Positions 34,261 through 46,217 of a stretch of DNA of 64,000 nt are shown piece after piece. The translations under genes were made by a program, and so were the position numbers. Positions within the stretch are counted from its first letter, which is position 1. Each line of letters opens with the position of its first letter. The notes under the pieces are model-generated. The model did not search any database and was not told the DNA's origin. It saw only the letters and a program-made list of their open reading frames with translations. The stretch comes from Dryocosmus kuriphilus (Eukaryota; Arthropoda; Insecta; Hymenoptera; Cynipidae), in contig CM076191.1 of NCBI GenBank assembly GCA_038277395.1, positions 26,751,373 through 26,815,372 of the forward strand, read 5' to 3'.

Positions 34261-36306
34261 CGATCGATGTAATTGAAATTTTCAATGCAGCAGTTATGTT
34301 AATTATTTCTAAATTGTGCAAATGAGCTACGTTTTGCTCCACTTTTGTATCAAAATTTGATACGCTAGGTTTTAGTGTTATTTAAAAAAAAGATAGATCG
34401 AACGCACTTGTGTAATTTACGATATCTTAAGCTTTATTTTTTGGGAAATTCTGAGTTTCGTGCCGTAAAATATCGTAATGTACGGAAATAGATCCTTTAT
34501 ATACAAGCCACTTGACAATGTAATTTTTCATCCTTTTCTAGGGTAACAACTATTAATTTTTCGAGAAAAGTGTATAAGCTGACAAAGTAAAAAATAACTA
34601 TGTTTCACCCTCGTGCATGTCGTAGTGGATCCACAACCACACAAGCTTCCTGCCAGCCATAAGTATACTTTTACCGTCATTTAATCAAGCGCTTCGATCC
34701 AGAAATGTCCTCGTGCAGAAAACAACTACCCTGTTTCACTGAAAAGCAAGCAAATTTAAACTACACGAGTCAACTTTACAAAAAGTTTACTTTACTTTTG
34801 TAAAATTTGAAAGCTTCCTTTAAAGATGAAGATCAAAATCATAACAATTATTAGACTGTTTCTAACTTTAATGAAAATAAAATAAATAATTGGACAAACT
34901 GGTTAAAAACCTGATATAAAATGCGGATTATTGAGAGTATTAAGTTTGATATTACTTTAGGATTCGCACGTTTGATAAAGCGATGCTTCACAGATTAATT
35001 TTGTTTATCGACTAATATCCACGGTATTGGTAGTAGTCTCCTCGGTCGTAGTATCCGGGCTTTATTATAATTTATAACTCTCTGAGTAAATTTGTTTAAC
35101 AGTGTTTTCAGCTCAGTTTCGTCGAAAACGCTTTTGTTGATATAACGTGATTGGATTTTGAAGCTGCGAAAACGAGGACGAAACTTACGCGGCCAATTAC
35201 GCCTGTGTCTGTAATGAAATTGCGTCTGTTCGACCCAAAACGCACCGTTCTCTCACCTTCTATGTACCTACTTATTTGCAAGATATTACATGTGAGTAAG
35301 GCTCTGTGTAATCGATTACAAGTCTGACCAACCATAAGCACAGGTTAAAGATGATACCCTAGATTACATCTATCCATGTACACTAATCTACATTTGAACT
35401 TATTTGAATACAAATTTCCCTGTTGTAATAAAAAAATGTTATAAATTTTGGAATAGGAATGGACAGAAAAGAAAAGAAATATAAAGATGGACAAAACGAG
35501 AAAGTCTATCCCTTCTTGTTCAAAAGGTGAATTTCAGTTCTATATTTCATTAAATGTTTTTAAATTTTTATTTGATAAACTTTTTTATTACCCTTTTTTT
35601 CTTAATTTTAATTTGCTCATTTTTTCCAATTGTATCACTACTAAATATTTAAGTCTAAAAAAGGGGTATATAAACCTGAATTTACAAGTGGCGAAACCCT
35701 TGTTCCTTTTTGTCTTTTTCCAAAATTTCTCCCCTTTTCTATTCCAGTTTATCAATTTTTCTTTACAATAGTTCTATTATTTCATATTCCGTTTACTCAT
35801 ATTTTATTATATTCCTCTAACAATTCTGCCCTATTCTTTTTGTAAAAAAGTTTATGCTTTTCTAGACCGTTTTACTCTTTTTTCCTGCATAAAAACTTAA
35901 ATATTATACAAACCCCCAGAATAAAATAGATAGTAAAAAAATTAGATAAAATTAAATAGTACTCGAAAAAGAAAGAATGGAATACAAATTCATAGTCATA
36001 GAATTTTTTAGAAAAAAAAAACATAAAATTAAAATGAATACGCATAATATAGGTTTAGAAAAGAATAGGATACAAATGAATAGCATGCTTAGAAAAATAA
36101 AGCTTTTAAAGTTAAATTTATTTTTCATCTCTATGTCACTTCATTTTAAAATTAGAAATTTAAGTTAAGATTTTTTTAAATCTAAATTTGAGCCGATACA
36201 AAAAACTCTGAACAATGCTCATTTTTAGAATTTCGAAAACAAAAAAACTATTCGTAAAAACGCTTTTATAGTTTTATTTCGAAAACTGATAGAGTCAGAA
36301 ACGGCT
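34261..36306. other. AT-rich sequence without a gene
   Basis: Two kb with only compositionally noncoding ORFs (35108-35341 minus, 35487-35771 plus). Confidence 0.4.
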
Positions 36307-36933
36307 CAAGTATTTTGAGAGACTTTTCGTTAGAATAAATGAAAGTGAATTAAAATTTAGCATAATATCGTTTCAGAATAGGGAAAACAGGGTTTACCTG
36401 TTGAGGACAGTGATACACTTCAGAAATATTTACATTTAAATATAGATACACAGACACACATAATTTTACTATTATAATTAATTTGTTCACTAAATATAAT
36501 CGCACGCTTATACTCTACGAAAAATCGAAAAAGCTTGTGTGATGGAATTCGAACCACCGAACCCACCTACTTAGGCCTACCGAATTTTATCCCTAACAAC
36601 TAACGAGAATACCAATTTCTAAAATACTTTTCTCATATTATGGTTTCCACTATTTCTCTTATTCAAATTATTATTCCAAAACTTAGAAGCATACTATTAT
36701 TTTTTCGTAATGTTAATTTTTGGAAGAGGGATTCATAATATTTCGTATTTAAAATACTAATTTGTCTTCTTCACATATTAAAGACTGTTATGATAATATT
36801 AAACGTCCATATTGTGATCAGATAAGAATAACTGTAACAAAATCTCAGTTTTCCCTATTCTGAAACGATATTATACTAAATTTTAAATCACTTTTATCAT
36901 TTATTCTAACAAAAAGTCTCTCAGTGTACTTTG
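36307..36933. mobile_element. MITE, about 0.63 kb, with about 85-bp TIRs
   Basis: Left arm 36307-36390 and right arm 36846-36933 share GAGAGACTTTT.GTTAGAATA, AAATTTA..ATAATATCGTTT and CAGAATAGGGAAAAC in inverted orientation. The middle holds a minus-strand B-box (GGTTCGAATTCC, 36544-36555), so part of it may be tRNA-derived. No ORF. Confidence 0.6.
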
Positions 36934-37079
36934 AATTCTTATACGCAGTATACTATTTTATACTTAGTGTACATCCTAGGGGCTGTGCACTAGGGTGGCT
37001 CAAAATGACTTTTTTTTCTTTTTTGACGACGCAACCCCCTATTTTGTGAGGTTTCCGGAGAATATAATTCCCTATTTTT

Positions 37080-38240
37080 ACATTCTCATCAGAGAAGGTA
37101 TTAGATTTATGCAAAATTTGACTTTCGCGGATTTCATGAAATCTCCTCCTGAATCCGAAAAAACGTTTTTTACGACGGTGTCTGTCTGTCTGTTGTCGTT
37201 GTCGTCGTCGTCGTTGTTGTCGTCGTTTTCGTCGAAGTCTGTTCCCACGATAACTTTCGAAGGACTAATCGGATTGGAGTGCGCTTTGGTATACTTCTTT
37301 AAAGGGTAAAAAGAAAGGACGAGTTCGTTAACCAGCGGTTTTTGACCAACGCTTATGGTTTTATCCATCAAAAACGGTTTTCACAAAATAAAAAAATCCA
37401 TTTTCCGGCTAAACTATGAGAGATACAAAAAAAATGTAAGAAAGTAAAATTGTTCGTCTTAAAAAAAATCTACAAATTTTGTCTTAACCGTTTTTTGATA
37501 AAATGAACGGTTTTTGTTTTAATCAAGAAAAGGCTATTAAAATTAAAAAATTCTGGCTTCTCCCGGTAAAATATTCAAGATACGAAAAAATAATAATAAC
37601 CAAGTTGTTGAACTCAAAAAGATCTACAAATGTTGTATTAACCATTTTTTTGATAAAATGCACGGTTTTTGTTTTAATCGATAAAACGCTATTAAAAATC
37701 AAAAATTTCAAATTTTCCGCCAAACTATGCAAGATACGGAAAAATAATAATAAACAAAGTTGCTCGTCTCAAAAAGATCTACAAATTTGCTTTCTATCAT
37801 TTTTTTGAGCAGACGCGTAGTTTTTGAGTTATTCGTGAAATATGTTATGAAATATAAAGAAAACCACTTTTCAGCTAAACTGTGCAAGATATGAGAAAAT
37901 ATTAACAAGCAGAATTGTTCACCTTGGAAAGAGCTACAAAATTTATTTATAAGACTCATAGTTTTACTTTTAAGAATCGAAATCCTCTATTGTGAAAATT
38001 TGGAAAATCACTAAAAAACTTTACCAATCTACAATGTGTTTAAAAAAATGTAATTATCGAGCGCGAAGCGCGAGTGTCATGATGAGAATGTATTCCTTAA
38101 GGGCTATAGAGCCCTAAGTAAAATAATTTCTTTTGTAATTTTTAATTTAAAGGTTTATACGATCCATAAACACCGAGCGCTAGGCCCGCTCATACTTCGC
38201 GCGAAGCGCGCGATGAGAATGTGCCCGCGAAGCGGGCAGA
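37080..38240 (+). mobile_element. short hairpin family, copy B
   Basis: Same order as copy A: ACATTCTCATCAGAGAAGG start, GTCTGTCTGTCTG plus GTCGTT/GTC microsatellite (about 37180-37235), degenerate direct repeats, hairpins CGAGCGCGAAGCGCGAG, CGCGCGAAGCGCGCG and GCCCGCGAAGCGGGC, then AGA. It lies in a T-run of the foldback arm. The matching arm at about 40640 shows the empty site, so both ends are well defined. Confidence 0.8.
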
Positions 38241-38819
38241 TTTTTTTTTTTCCTTTTTTGATTTTTAGTGCTGCCTCAAGGGCCCCGAAAAATGCATGGG
38301 ATTTTACATGGGAAAATGATGATTTTTAGAAAAATGAGGTACAAATTTCTGGGTTTATAGTTAGCTTTCGGGACATTATCAGAACTTTTTGCGGAGTCTT
38401 CAAGGAATAATTTCTGATAAACAACATTAAATTTTCACCCCGCCCCCCTACCCCCTCCAGCAGAGCCCCAAAAATGCCTCGAAAAATAGAAATGGAGAAT
38501 TTTGACTGAAATTGGCATAAAAGAGTTTTGTTTTTTCATTTTCGCACTATAACTTGTTGTTACTCGATAAGACAAATATATTGTATCATTTGCAACTAAT
38601 TTTTAATTGTTTAAACAATTTATATTTGTTTAAATAATCTTTTTTTTCGTGGCAGCACATTACGAGGTCGTTTTTTGCGTTTAACCAGACACTAAGCCAT
38701 TTTCAAGGATACTTATTTATGTTTCAAGTGGTTTTAAATTTTTTAAACAATTTATTCTTATTTATTTTCAACTTTCTTCAAAAAAACAGGTAGAGACCTC
38801 TAGTTTTTTAAAAATTTGC

Positions 38820-40050
38820 TCAACCTTGGTGTTTGAAATTAAATATACACGAAAATCAGATGTCATGATACTATTTTTGCAACAAATTTGTTTTTGTTTA
38901 AACAATTTTATATTATTTATTTGTAACTTTCTCAAAAAAACCGGTGGTGCTCTAGTTTTTTTTTAATTTGCTCAATCTTGTCGCTTAAAATTAAATATTT
39001 ACAAAAATATAATGTTATGCTATCATTATTGCAACAAATTTGTATTAGTTTAAACAAGTTTATGTTATTTATTTGTAACTTTCTCAAAAAAAAACCGGTG
39101 GAGAACTCTAGTTTTTTTTTAATTTGCTCAACCTTGTCGCTTAAAATTAAATATTTACAAAAATCTAATGTTATGCTATCATTATTGCAACAAATTTGTA
39201 TTTTTTTAAACAAGTTTATGTTATTTATTTGTAACTTTCTCAAAAAAACCGGTGGAGAACTCTAGTTTTTTTTTTTGCTCAACCTTGTCGCTTAAAATTA
39301 AATATTTACAAGAATCTAATGTTATGCTACCATTAATGCAACAAATTTCTATTTGTTTAAAGAAGTCTATGTTATTTATTTGTAACTTTCTCAAAAAAAC
39401 CGGTGGAGAACTCTTAGTTTTTTTTTAATTTGCTCAACCTTGGCGCTTAAATTAAATATTTACAAAAATCTAATGTTATGCTACCATTATTGCATCAAAT
39501 TTGTATTTGTTTAAACAATTTTTGTTTGTTGTAACAATTTTTTCCCAAAGAAAAATGGTTGATATTTTGTATTTTCCATAAATAGTGCTGTAATTTTTTA
39601 ATTTTTTAAAGCACATTTTTTTTCTGAGAACATTTTGTAATTGTTTAAACAAATACAAATTTGTTGCAATAATGGTAGCATAACAATAGCCTTTTGTGAA
39701 TATTTAATTTTAAGCGACAAGGTTGAGCAAATTAAAAAAAAAAACTAGAGCTCTCCACCGGTTTTTTTGAAAGTTACAAATAAATAACATAAACTTGTTT
39801 AAACAAATACAAATTTGTTGCAATAATGATAGCATAACATTAGATTTTTGTAAATATTTAATTTTAAGCGACAAGGTTGAGTTAATGAAAAAAAAAACTA
39901 GAGTTCTCCACCGGTTTTTTTTGAGAAAGTTACAAATAAATAATATAAAATTGTTTAAACAAAAACAAATTTGTTGCAAAAATAGTATTATGACATCTGA
40001 TTTTCGTGTATATTTAATTTCAAACGACATGGTTGAGCAAATTTAAAAAA
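38820..40050. repeat. 152-bp tandem arrays in opposite orientation (foldback core)
   Basis: The unit contains TTGCTCAACCTTGTCGCTTA, TAATGTTATGCTA.CATTATT, TTTGTTTAAACAA and CTCAAAAAAACCGGTGGAGA. The turn-round is about 39530-39650. ORFs over these arrays are repeat artefacts. Confidence 0.85.
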
Positions 40051-40586
40051 AAACTAGAGTTCTGTACCTGTTTTTTGGAGAAAGTTGAAAATAAATAACA
40101 ATAAATTGTTTAAACAATTTAAAACCACCTGAAACATAAATAAGTATCCTTGAAAATGGCTTAGTGTCTGGTTAAACGCAAAAAGTGACCTCGTAATGTG
40201 CTGTTACGAAAAAAAAATATTATTTAAACAAATATAAATTGTTTAAACAATTAAAAATTAGTTGACAAATGATTAAAAATATTTGCCTTATTGAGTAACA
40301 ACAAGTTATAGTGCGAAAATGTAGAAACAAAACTCTTTTATGCCAATTTCGGTCAAAATTCTCCATTTGTTTTTCGGGGCTCTGCTGGAGGGGGTAGGGG
40401 GGGGGGGGTGGAAATTTAAAAGTTGTTTATCAGAAATTATTCCTTGAAGACTCCCCAAAAAGTTCTGATAATATCCCGAAAGCTAACTATAAACCCAGAA
40501 ATTTGTACCTAATTTTTCTAAAAATCATCATTTTCCCATGTAAAATCCCATGTATTTTTCGGGGCCCTTGAGGCAGCACTAAAAAT

Positions 40587-40587
<1 letters not shown>

Positions 40588-40637
<50 letters not shown>
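40588..40637 (+). repeat. poly-A run of 50
   Basis: It corresponds to the T-run of the opposite arm where copy B inserted. Its length may be unstable or mis-assembled. Confidence 0.9.
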
Positions 40638-40639
<2 letters not shown>

Positions 40640-40903
40640 GGGAGTTATTTTCTCCGGAAACCTCACAAAATAGGGGGGTGCGTCGGTCTCTATCATGAAA
40701 AAAATTTTTCCAATGCATTTTTGAGCCACCCTACTGTGCACAAACACTGAGGCCCAATTTTGGCCACTTTTTTAAACCCCCTTCTCCCCCCATGAGGCTC
40801 ATTGAGGATTCCCCTCCCCCTAAGGTGCTACGAGGTTTCTTCTATTTTTCTAAAAGCAAAATAAAACAACAAATTTTATTGGATTTTTTTTAATTTTTTT
40901 ATT

Positions 40904-41149
40904 TCATAAGCAACAGAAGTTCACAAATGATGAGGTTAACCACTCATGCAGATTCTTTATGACAGGGTATACACCATCCCCTGCAATCTCATTTACATCA
41001 GGAAGATTATTATTACTGAGTGGGTCCATCTCTAAATCGTCTTTCTCAACCCACTCGATTACTGGTTCTAACTTCTAGCATATGTCCTCCAGCTCCCACA
41101 GTAATTCGGTATTTCTCTTAGAGAATACCTTTCTTGTTTGTTGTTTCAT
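40904..41149 (-). pseudogene. short ORF relic of the outer element, one in-frame stop
   Basis: Reads MKQQTRKVFSKRNTELLWEL, stop after EDIC, then KLEPVIEWVEKDDLEMDPLS to a final FVNFCCL and TGA. Acidic, with coding-like codon use. It could be the C-terminus of a transposase, but I do not recognise the family. Confidence 0.4.
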
Positions 41150-41491
41150 TTCGCCACTGTCTACAGTCTACACCTGGTCTACACCATGCATCGACTTGGT
41201 GTGCACGTTTTTGTGTTTTTTTTGAAGCAAAGTTCGATTCGGTTCGCTCGGCTCGACTTTAAGATTATCCGCGCTATTTCGAAAATAAGGAATGAGCCAT
41301 GCATTTTATTTTTTTTGAACACCCCCCCCCCCCCCAAATACCTCGTCGTTTGTGCACAGCCCCCTATAAAATGTTTTCTTTTTTCGAAAAAAAACGAAAT
41401 AATGGTGCTGAGGAATGAATAAATGCAAAATTTTTGCATTTTACAGTAGGAAAAACACAGACAGAATACAAAACAAATAGAATTACATACG

Positions 41492-42812
41492 AGATGTGTT
41501 CAAAAATTAAGGTGAATTTTAATTTTTACGAAGAAATATTTATTTATTCATAAATTATTATGTTGTACCCTTCAAAGCAACCCCTCTCAGATATAACACA
41601 CTTGTGCCAACGCTTTTTCCAATCCTCGACGCACTTCTGATAAGCACTTTTTGGTATAGCCTTGAGTTCTTCCAACGATGCATTCTTTATCTCCTCAATC
41701 GCTGCAAATCTCCGTCCTTTCATGGGTCTCTTCAGTTTTGGGACCAGGAAAAAAGTCCCAGGGGGCAAAATCCGGTGAATACGGTGGCTGAGGCATGATT
41801 GTGGTTTTGTTTTTGGCCAAAAAGTCACGTACAAGAAACGATGAGTGAGCAGGTGCATTGTCGTGATGCAAAAGCCATGAATTGTTTTTCCACAATTCCG
41901 GACGTTTTTGTCGTATTGCTTCTCGCAAACGGCGCATAACTTCAAGGTAATACTCCTTTAGACCGTGCGACCTTGTGGTAAAAACTCTTGATGTACTACG
42001 CCACGGTAATCGAAGAAAACAGTGAGAAAAACCTTGACATTTGATCGAACTTGACGTACTTTTTTCGGTCTTGGCTCTTCCGGGATCTTCCATTGAGACG
42101 ATTGGGCTTTGGTTTCGACGTCATAACCGTATACCCATGATTCGTCACCAGTTATAACCCTTTTGAGCATATCAGGATCATTATTAACGTCATTTAACAA
42201 CTCTTGAGCGATGCTCATTCGACGGTTCTTTTGGTCAAAATTAAGCAGTTTCGGAACAAATTTCGCTGCCAAACGTTTCATGCCCAAAACATCGGAAACA
42301 ATTGCATGGCACGAGCCAACCGAGATGCTGACGTCTTCAGCAACTTCTCTAACATTGATTCGACGATTCCCCAACACCATATTCTTTACTTCTTCAACGC
42401 TTTCATCATTTATTGACGTGCTGGGGTGCCCAGAGCGAGATTCGACATTGGTGTCTTCTCGGCCTTCTTGGAAGAGCTTGTATCACTTATAAACATTTTT
42501 TTTGCTCAAAGTAGACTCACGGTATGCCACTGTCAACACTTCAAGTGTTTTGGAGTACTTAATTCCATTTTTTACACAAAGTTTAATGCAAGTTCTCTGA
42601 TCCATTATTTTCGACAGCAGAAAATCGAAGATCACACCAAACATTTATAACCTTTACGCCTCTCACAAACAAACTAAAAATGCTATACACTTGAAACTGT
42701 GCACATATGTTCGGGACAAGTGTGCATTCAATATAAAATTTAAAAAAAATTGAAGATCGAATGTACGTAGCCCGCAAAATTTGAAGTCACCTTACTTTCT
42801 GAACACACCTCG
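41492..42812 (-). mobile_element. mariner transposon (DD34D), 1.32 kb
   Basis: TIRs CGAGATGTGTTCAAAAATTA (left) and, inverted, CGAGGTGTGTTCAGAAAGTA (right), with TA at 41490-41491 and 42813-42814. Full length for a mariner. Confidence 0.9.
41544..42605 (-). pseudogene. mariner transposase, one stop and two frameshifts
   Basis: ATG at 42605 gives MDQRTCIKLCVKNGIKYSK (first HTH). An in-frame TGA, where a Trp is expected before YKLFQEGRED, breaks it at about 42485. Then HTH 2, the DD34D core (GDESWVYGYD, LLHHDNAPAHSS, PYSPDFAPWDFF; 34 residues between the last two Asp) and a C-terminus of WKKRWHKCVISERG. Frame is lost near 41965 and 41755. Otherwise complete, so the decay is recent but it is inactive. 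Confidence 0.9.
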
Positions 42813-42814
42813 TA

Positions 42815-43651
42815 TATATATCATTTTAGAATTTAAATATTTCGTTACAAAAATTTCTTATAACAATTGTTTATTGTTAATTTTTTATAGAAATAGTGAT
42901 TAAAAATCTTTCTTACAACAATTTAAAGCAGTTTTAGTGCAAAAAATTATTTTCCAGGCCAAAGTGCCAAAATTTGGAATTTATTTATTTAAATTGTTTA
43001 TAAAATTAAAAAATTGTTGTATTTTAGCCAATATAATTCAACATATGTTATTTCCAAGAATATCTCTATAAATTCTGGTGATTAAGGGAAATCCGAAATT
43101 GAAAAAAAAACCCACAAATTCAAAACACTGTTACAAAAATTGTGACTGATAATCACTCTCACAATAATTTAAAGCATTTTTAGCTAAGAAACAAATTTTT
43201 TTAACAAAAATTACGATATCTGTCTATTTGTTAATTTAATTTGTTTATAATAATTGAACCATACAATAATCAGATTTTGGGAGTCTCCTTGCGTTGATTG
43301 AAGATGATTTGCATTATATTAAAACCGTTGCTGAAGAGTAAATAATTATTTTCTGAAAAATCTAGGTTTTCTCATACTTTGAGTAAACACGTAATAAATA
43401 AACAGAAGAAAATGTCAAAATCTCTGACCAGAGTGCTCTTTAAAATTTAGCACCCATTCGAGTATAACCGAGTCAACGGCTGTTTAAACTTTAAGTACGT
43501 TGTTTGAATGAGAAGCCTTAAAAATTTCCACGCGTCCAACCGGACGGAATTTAGATTTTAGTTCGAAAAATATTCAAATGAAATACTTGGTACATGCTGC
43601 ATTATTAACGCAGATTTAAAGAGAAATTAGGGACTTTAAGTTTTGCAATTT
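42815..43651. other. AT-rich sequence without a gene
   Basis: Nothing recognised. Confidence 0.45.
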
Positions 43652-43655
43652 AAAC

Positions 43656-45016
43656 TGTGACACGATATCCGCACACCACTATAACACCTTCAGCCGGCCC
43701 TGAGGTGCACTCACCATCCCTTCCCCACGGAGCAACCAGTGCGCCGACGCGCGCCACCGATCGTGTCGTTATAAGGACGAACGAGACGTGGCTCGGGGCA
43801 CTTCACTCGGTGCGCCCGGTCGAGTCAACTCGACTGGTCTCAACGAGAAGAAGCTGCACTGGTTCCTCCGTGGACGGGCACCCCGTGGTAGAGTTACCAG
43901 ACGGCGACGATGACGGACGTGACCGACGACGACCTAGCCCCCATCCTTGCCCTACCTTCCTTCCTCCAGACACCGACGTATGTGCCGATGGATGCGTTAC
44001 CACCATGATCGGCCCATGCGACACGGATGCCGTGGTCCAGGAACACCCTGGCCACCCTTCCGGTCGGTACCCGCTCCTGTCCTCCAGATACCGACGTATG
44101 TGCCGATGGATGCGTTACCACCATGATCGGCCCATGCGACACGGAAGCCGTGGTCCAGGAACATCCTGGCCACCCTTCCGGTCGGCACCCGCACCTATCC
44201 TCCTCCAGATACCGACGTATGTGCCGATGGATGCGTTACCACCATGATCGGCCCATGCGACACGGAAGCCGTGGTCCAGGAACATCCTGGCCACCCTTCC
44301 GGTCGGCACCCGCACCTATCCTCCTCCAGATACCGACGTATGTGCCGATGGATGCGTTACCACCATGATCGGCTCATGCGACGCGGACGTCGTGGCCGGG
44401 GACTACCCTGGCCACCCTTCCGGTCGGTACCCCCACCAAGACCAAGGCCAGCGACTCCGGAGACCCACCTGACGCACGAACGGGACGCACACCGTAAAAA
44501 CCGCGAACGCCGCCCCGACCACCCGACCGTACCGCGGGGAGGGGCGTTCGAACCACCGGCGGCCCGATTCGACCCCCCCACCGAGGGGGACACTACCTTC
44601 ACCACACTATCTTGTACACTTGTTACAGGAACACTCGGGTGGCGACCCCAACACGCACCGCCGAGCGACGGACCAAGCGTTAACGCCTCCACGACGAGAG
44701 GGCCCAGCCCGCTCGGTTCGCGCGCGCCGACTGCCGACATCACACTCTAGTATTGTATCCATTCGCACACCCAAACACATACACGCAAGCATTGTACATC
44801 GACCACACGCACTCTCCCGATTTCACTCACACTTGCACACGCACCAACACATTTAGAGATGTACGTTATAGGCAGAATATAGTTTATTGTTTATTTGGTA
44901 AACCTCCGTAGTTTTCACTGCTTTTACCCTTGTCCCCGCATCCTACTCTGGCTAGGCTGAGACATCCGGTAGGGGAACTTAGGAAATCCTAGGGCGGGTA
45001 ATTTAGCAGCGTTACA
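43656..45016 (+). mobile_element. solo LTR of an LTR retrotransposon, 1.36 kb
   Basis: Begins TGTGACACG and ends GCGTTACA, with AAAC on both sides (43652-43655 and 45017-45020). A TG..CA element with a 4-bp duplication and no coding interior is a solo LTR. The first kb is strikingly GC-rich against AT-rich surroundings, and all long ORFs in it (both strands) are composition artefacts. A 4-bp duplication is usual for Gypsy-type elements; orientation is not certain. Confidence 0.7.
43973..44440 (+). repeat. minisatellite inside the solo LTR, 118-121 bp unit
   Basis: CCGACGTATGTGCCGATGGA starts at 43973, 44091, 44212 and 44333, spacing 118, 121 and 121. Each unit also has CACCATGATCGGCCCATGCG and GGCCACCCTTCCGGTCGG. 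Units 2 and 3 are nearly identical. Confidence 0.9.
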
Positions 45017-45020
45017 AAAC

Positions 45021-45870
45021 TTTTAAAAGTTGGATCTAACACAAATATTTAGAATAAAAAAAGAACTTATAGAAATTCTTAGAGAATAAGATTGTATCAA
45101 ATCATTTAATAATTATTAATTATTTCCTACTAAAATTTACTTAATATTTGACAGAAATGATAATCGATAAACTATTATTATCATTATCTCTAGACAATTA
45201 AATTCAAATGAAATAATTTGAACAATAACTCGGCAATCAATTCGCATTTTACATAATTGGTTGGGGTGTTTGCGCTATTATTTCCTACGCAATTTCCCTT
45301 ATTAGATTTCTGTCAATTCCCTATTATGTATATCGCGGTTGAAACTTCATCAGACAATATGCTTGATTTCAAGCCATGAAATCCAATATTTCCGATATGT
45401 ATATCAGAATTAATAAAGCACTGGGCTGCTCTTTTAAAGCATTCGGGAAACGGACTTATATACGAATAATAAGCACAGTCAAAAAATTATCCCCACACTA
45501 TTTTTTTTTTAGTTTAAACTACTCTTTCCATAGAACTTCAAATTATAAATTAAAAAAAAACAATCATAGCTAAAGCAGATTAATTACAGCATATTTGGCG
45601 CGATACGCACGGAGAAAAATGGAGAGTCAAAATTTAGATGGTCAGTTTTACGTTCCAAATAGTACCACGTCGGTACCATCCATAATTTTTTCTTGATGGT
45701 CAGGGAGAGCAACATTTTATATTCTATTTCAATACTTCTAGAGTGTCAGCTTTACATTCTGAAATAATGAACTCTAAACGCGTGACTTCACTCACATCCC
45801 CGACTTAGTACGGGCAAATTGCCGTTAGATGGCTGACGATAAAAGTGAGCCACAAGTGAAATCAGTTTTC
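45021..45870. other. AT-rich, no gene; possible end of a small repeat
   Basis: From 45603 (GATACGCACGGAGAAAAATG) the sequence has short repeats with GGTCAG and TTTACATTC that resemble the 51900-52170 region. Boundaries not found. Confidence 0.3.
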
Positions 45871-45875
45871 GGGTC

Positions 45876-45920
45876 TATAAATAGACAATCGGCAGACGGC
45901 TTTGCCAAGGATTAACGATT
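45876..45920 (+). promoter_or_regulatory. candidate TATA promoter upstream of the jockey-like LINE
   Basis: TCTATAAATAGAC at about 45876 fits a TATA box; a start would lie near 45905. Jockey elements usually use internal promoters, so this could instead belong to host DNA or another element. Confidence 0.25.
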
Positions 45921-46217
45921 CATCGGACAGATTGGATTGATTTGATGGCTTCGACTGAGTTCGTCTTGAGCGCTTTGTACCTTCAGATGATATTCTGAAT
46001 TCTTGTAGCGGTACAGTCGATTCATGATATATAGACTGATAGATTGTGGTCTGTACGATTGGATTCGACTAGTGAACCAAGAGCTCATGGAGTTTGGCGC
46101 GAGAAGGGCACCTAACTCCCGCTGCTCTCTATCAGAAATTTTGGTGAACTTGTGTTCCCCCGTCCTCCCGCTTAGTTAAACTATAAATAAGGACAGTTCT
46201 GCCAGGAAGGCGGCACT

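Larger units (their letters stand above)
36991..40733. mobile_element. hAT-like foldback element with 8-bp target duplication
   Basis: CTGTGCAC occurs at 36983-36990 and again at 40734-40741. The element begins TAGGGTGGCTCAAAA and ends with its inverse. Long inverted arms follow (CCCTATTTTGTGAGGTTTCC, GGGCCCCGAAAAATGCATGG versus its inverse with ATACATGG, AGAATTTTGACC.AAATTGG). The inner arms are arrays of a 152-bp unit: five on the left (38820-39500) and three on the right (39650-40050), reversed. The 8-bp duplication and TAGGG ends suggest hAT; no transposase is present. Copy B of the short family (37080-38240) is inserted in its left arm. Confidence 0.8.
36976..41367. mobile_element. outer element of a three-level nest (TA-flanked, GGGGCTGTGCAC ends)
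   Basis: Removing the foldback 36991-40733 and one copy of its 8-bp duplication joins GGGGCTGTGCAC to AAACACTGAGG. The right end, inverted, reads GGGGGCTGTGCACAAACGAC then GAGG, so the rebuilt left end and the right end form a TIR of about 25 bp, with TA on both sides. The original element would be about 0.65 kb and carries an ORF relic at 40904-41149. Confidence 0.6.

Noticed and set aside
35108..35341. 77-codon minus-strand ORF in a slightly GC-richer patch
   Set aside because: No splice signals or recognisable peptide; not enough to call an exon.
36538..36607. tRNA gene on the minus strand
   Set aside because: Only a B-box is convincing; no A-box and no cloverleaf.
38932..40046. ORFs across tandem arrays; possible CRISPR
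   Set aside because: Units are 152 bp without conserved-repeat/variable-spacer structure, in opposite orientations within a foldback; eukaryotic DNA.
43657..44856. Many long ORFs on both strands in the GC-rich block
   Set aside because: Open in five or six frames because of high GC and tandem repeats; the block is an LTR.
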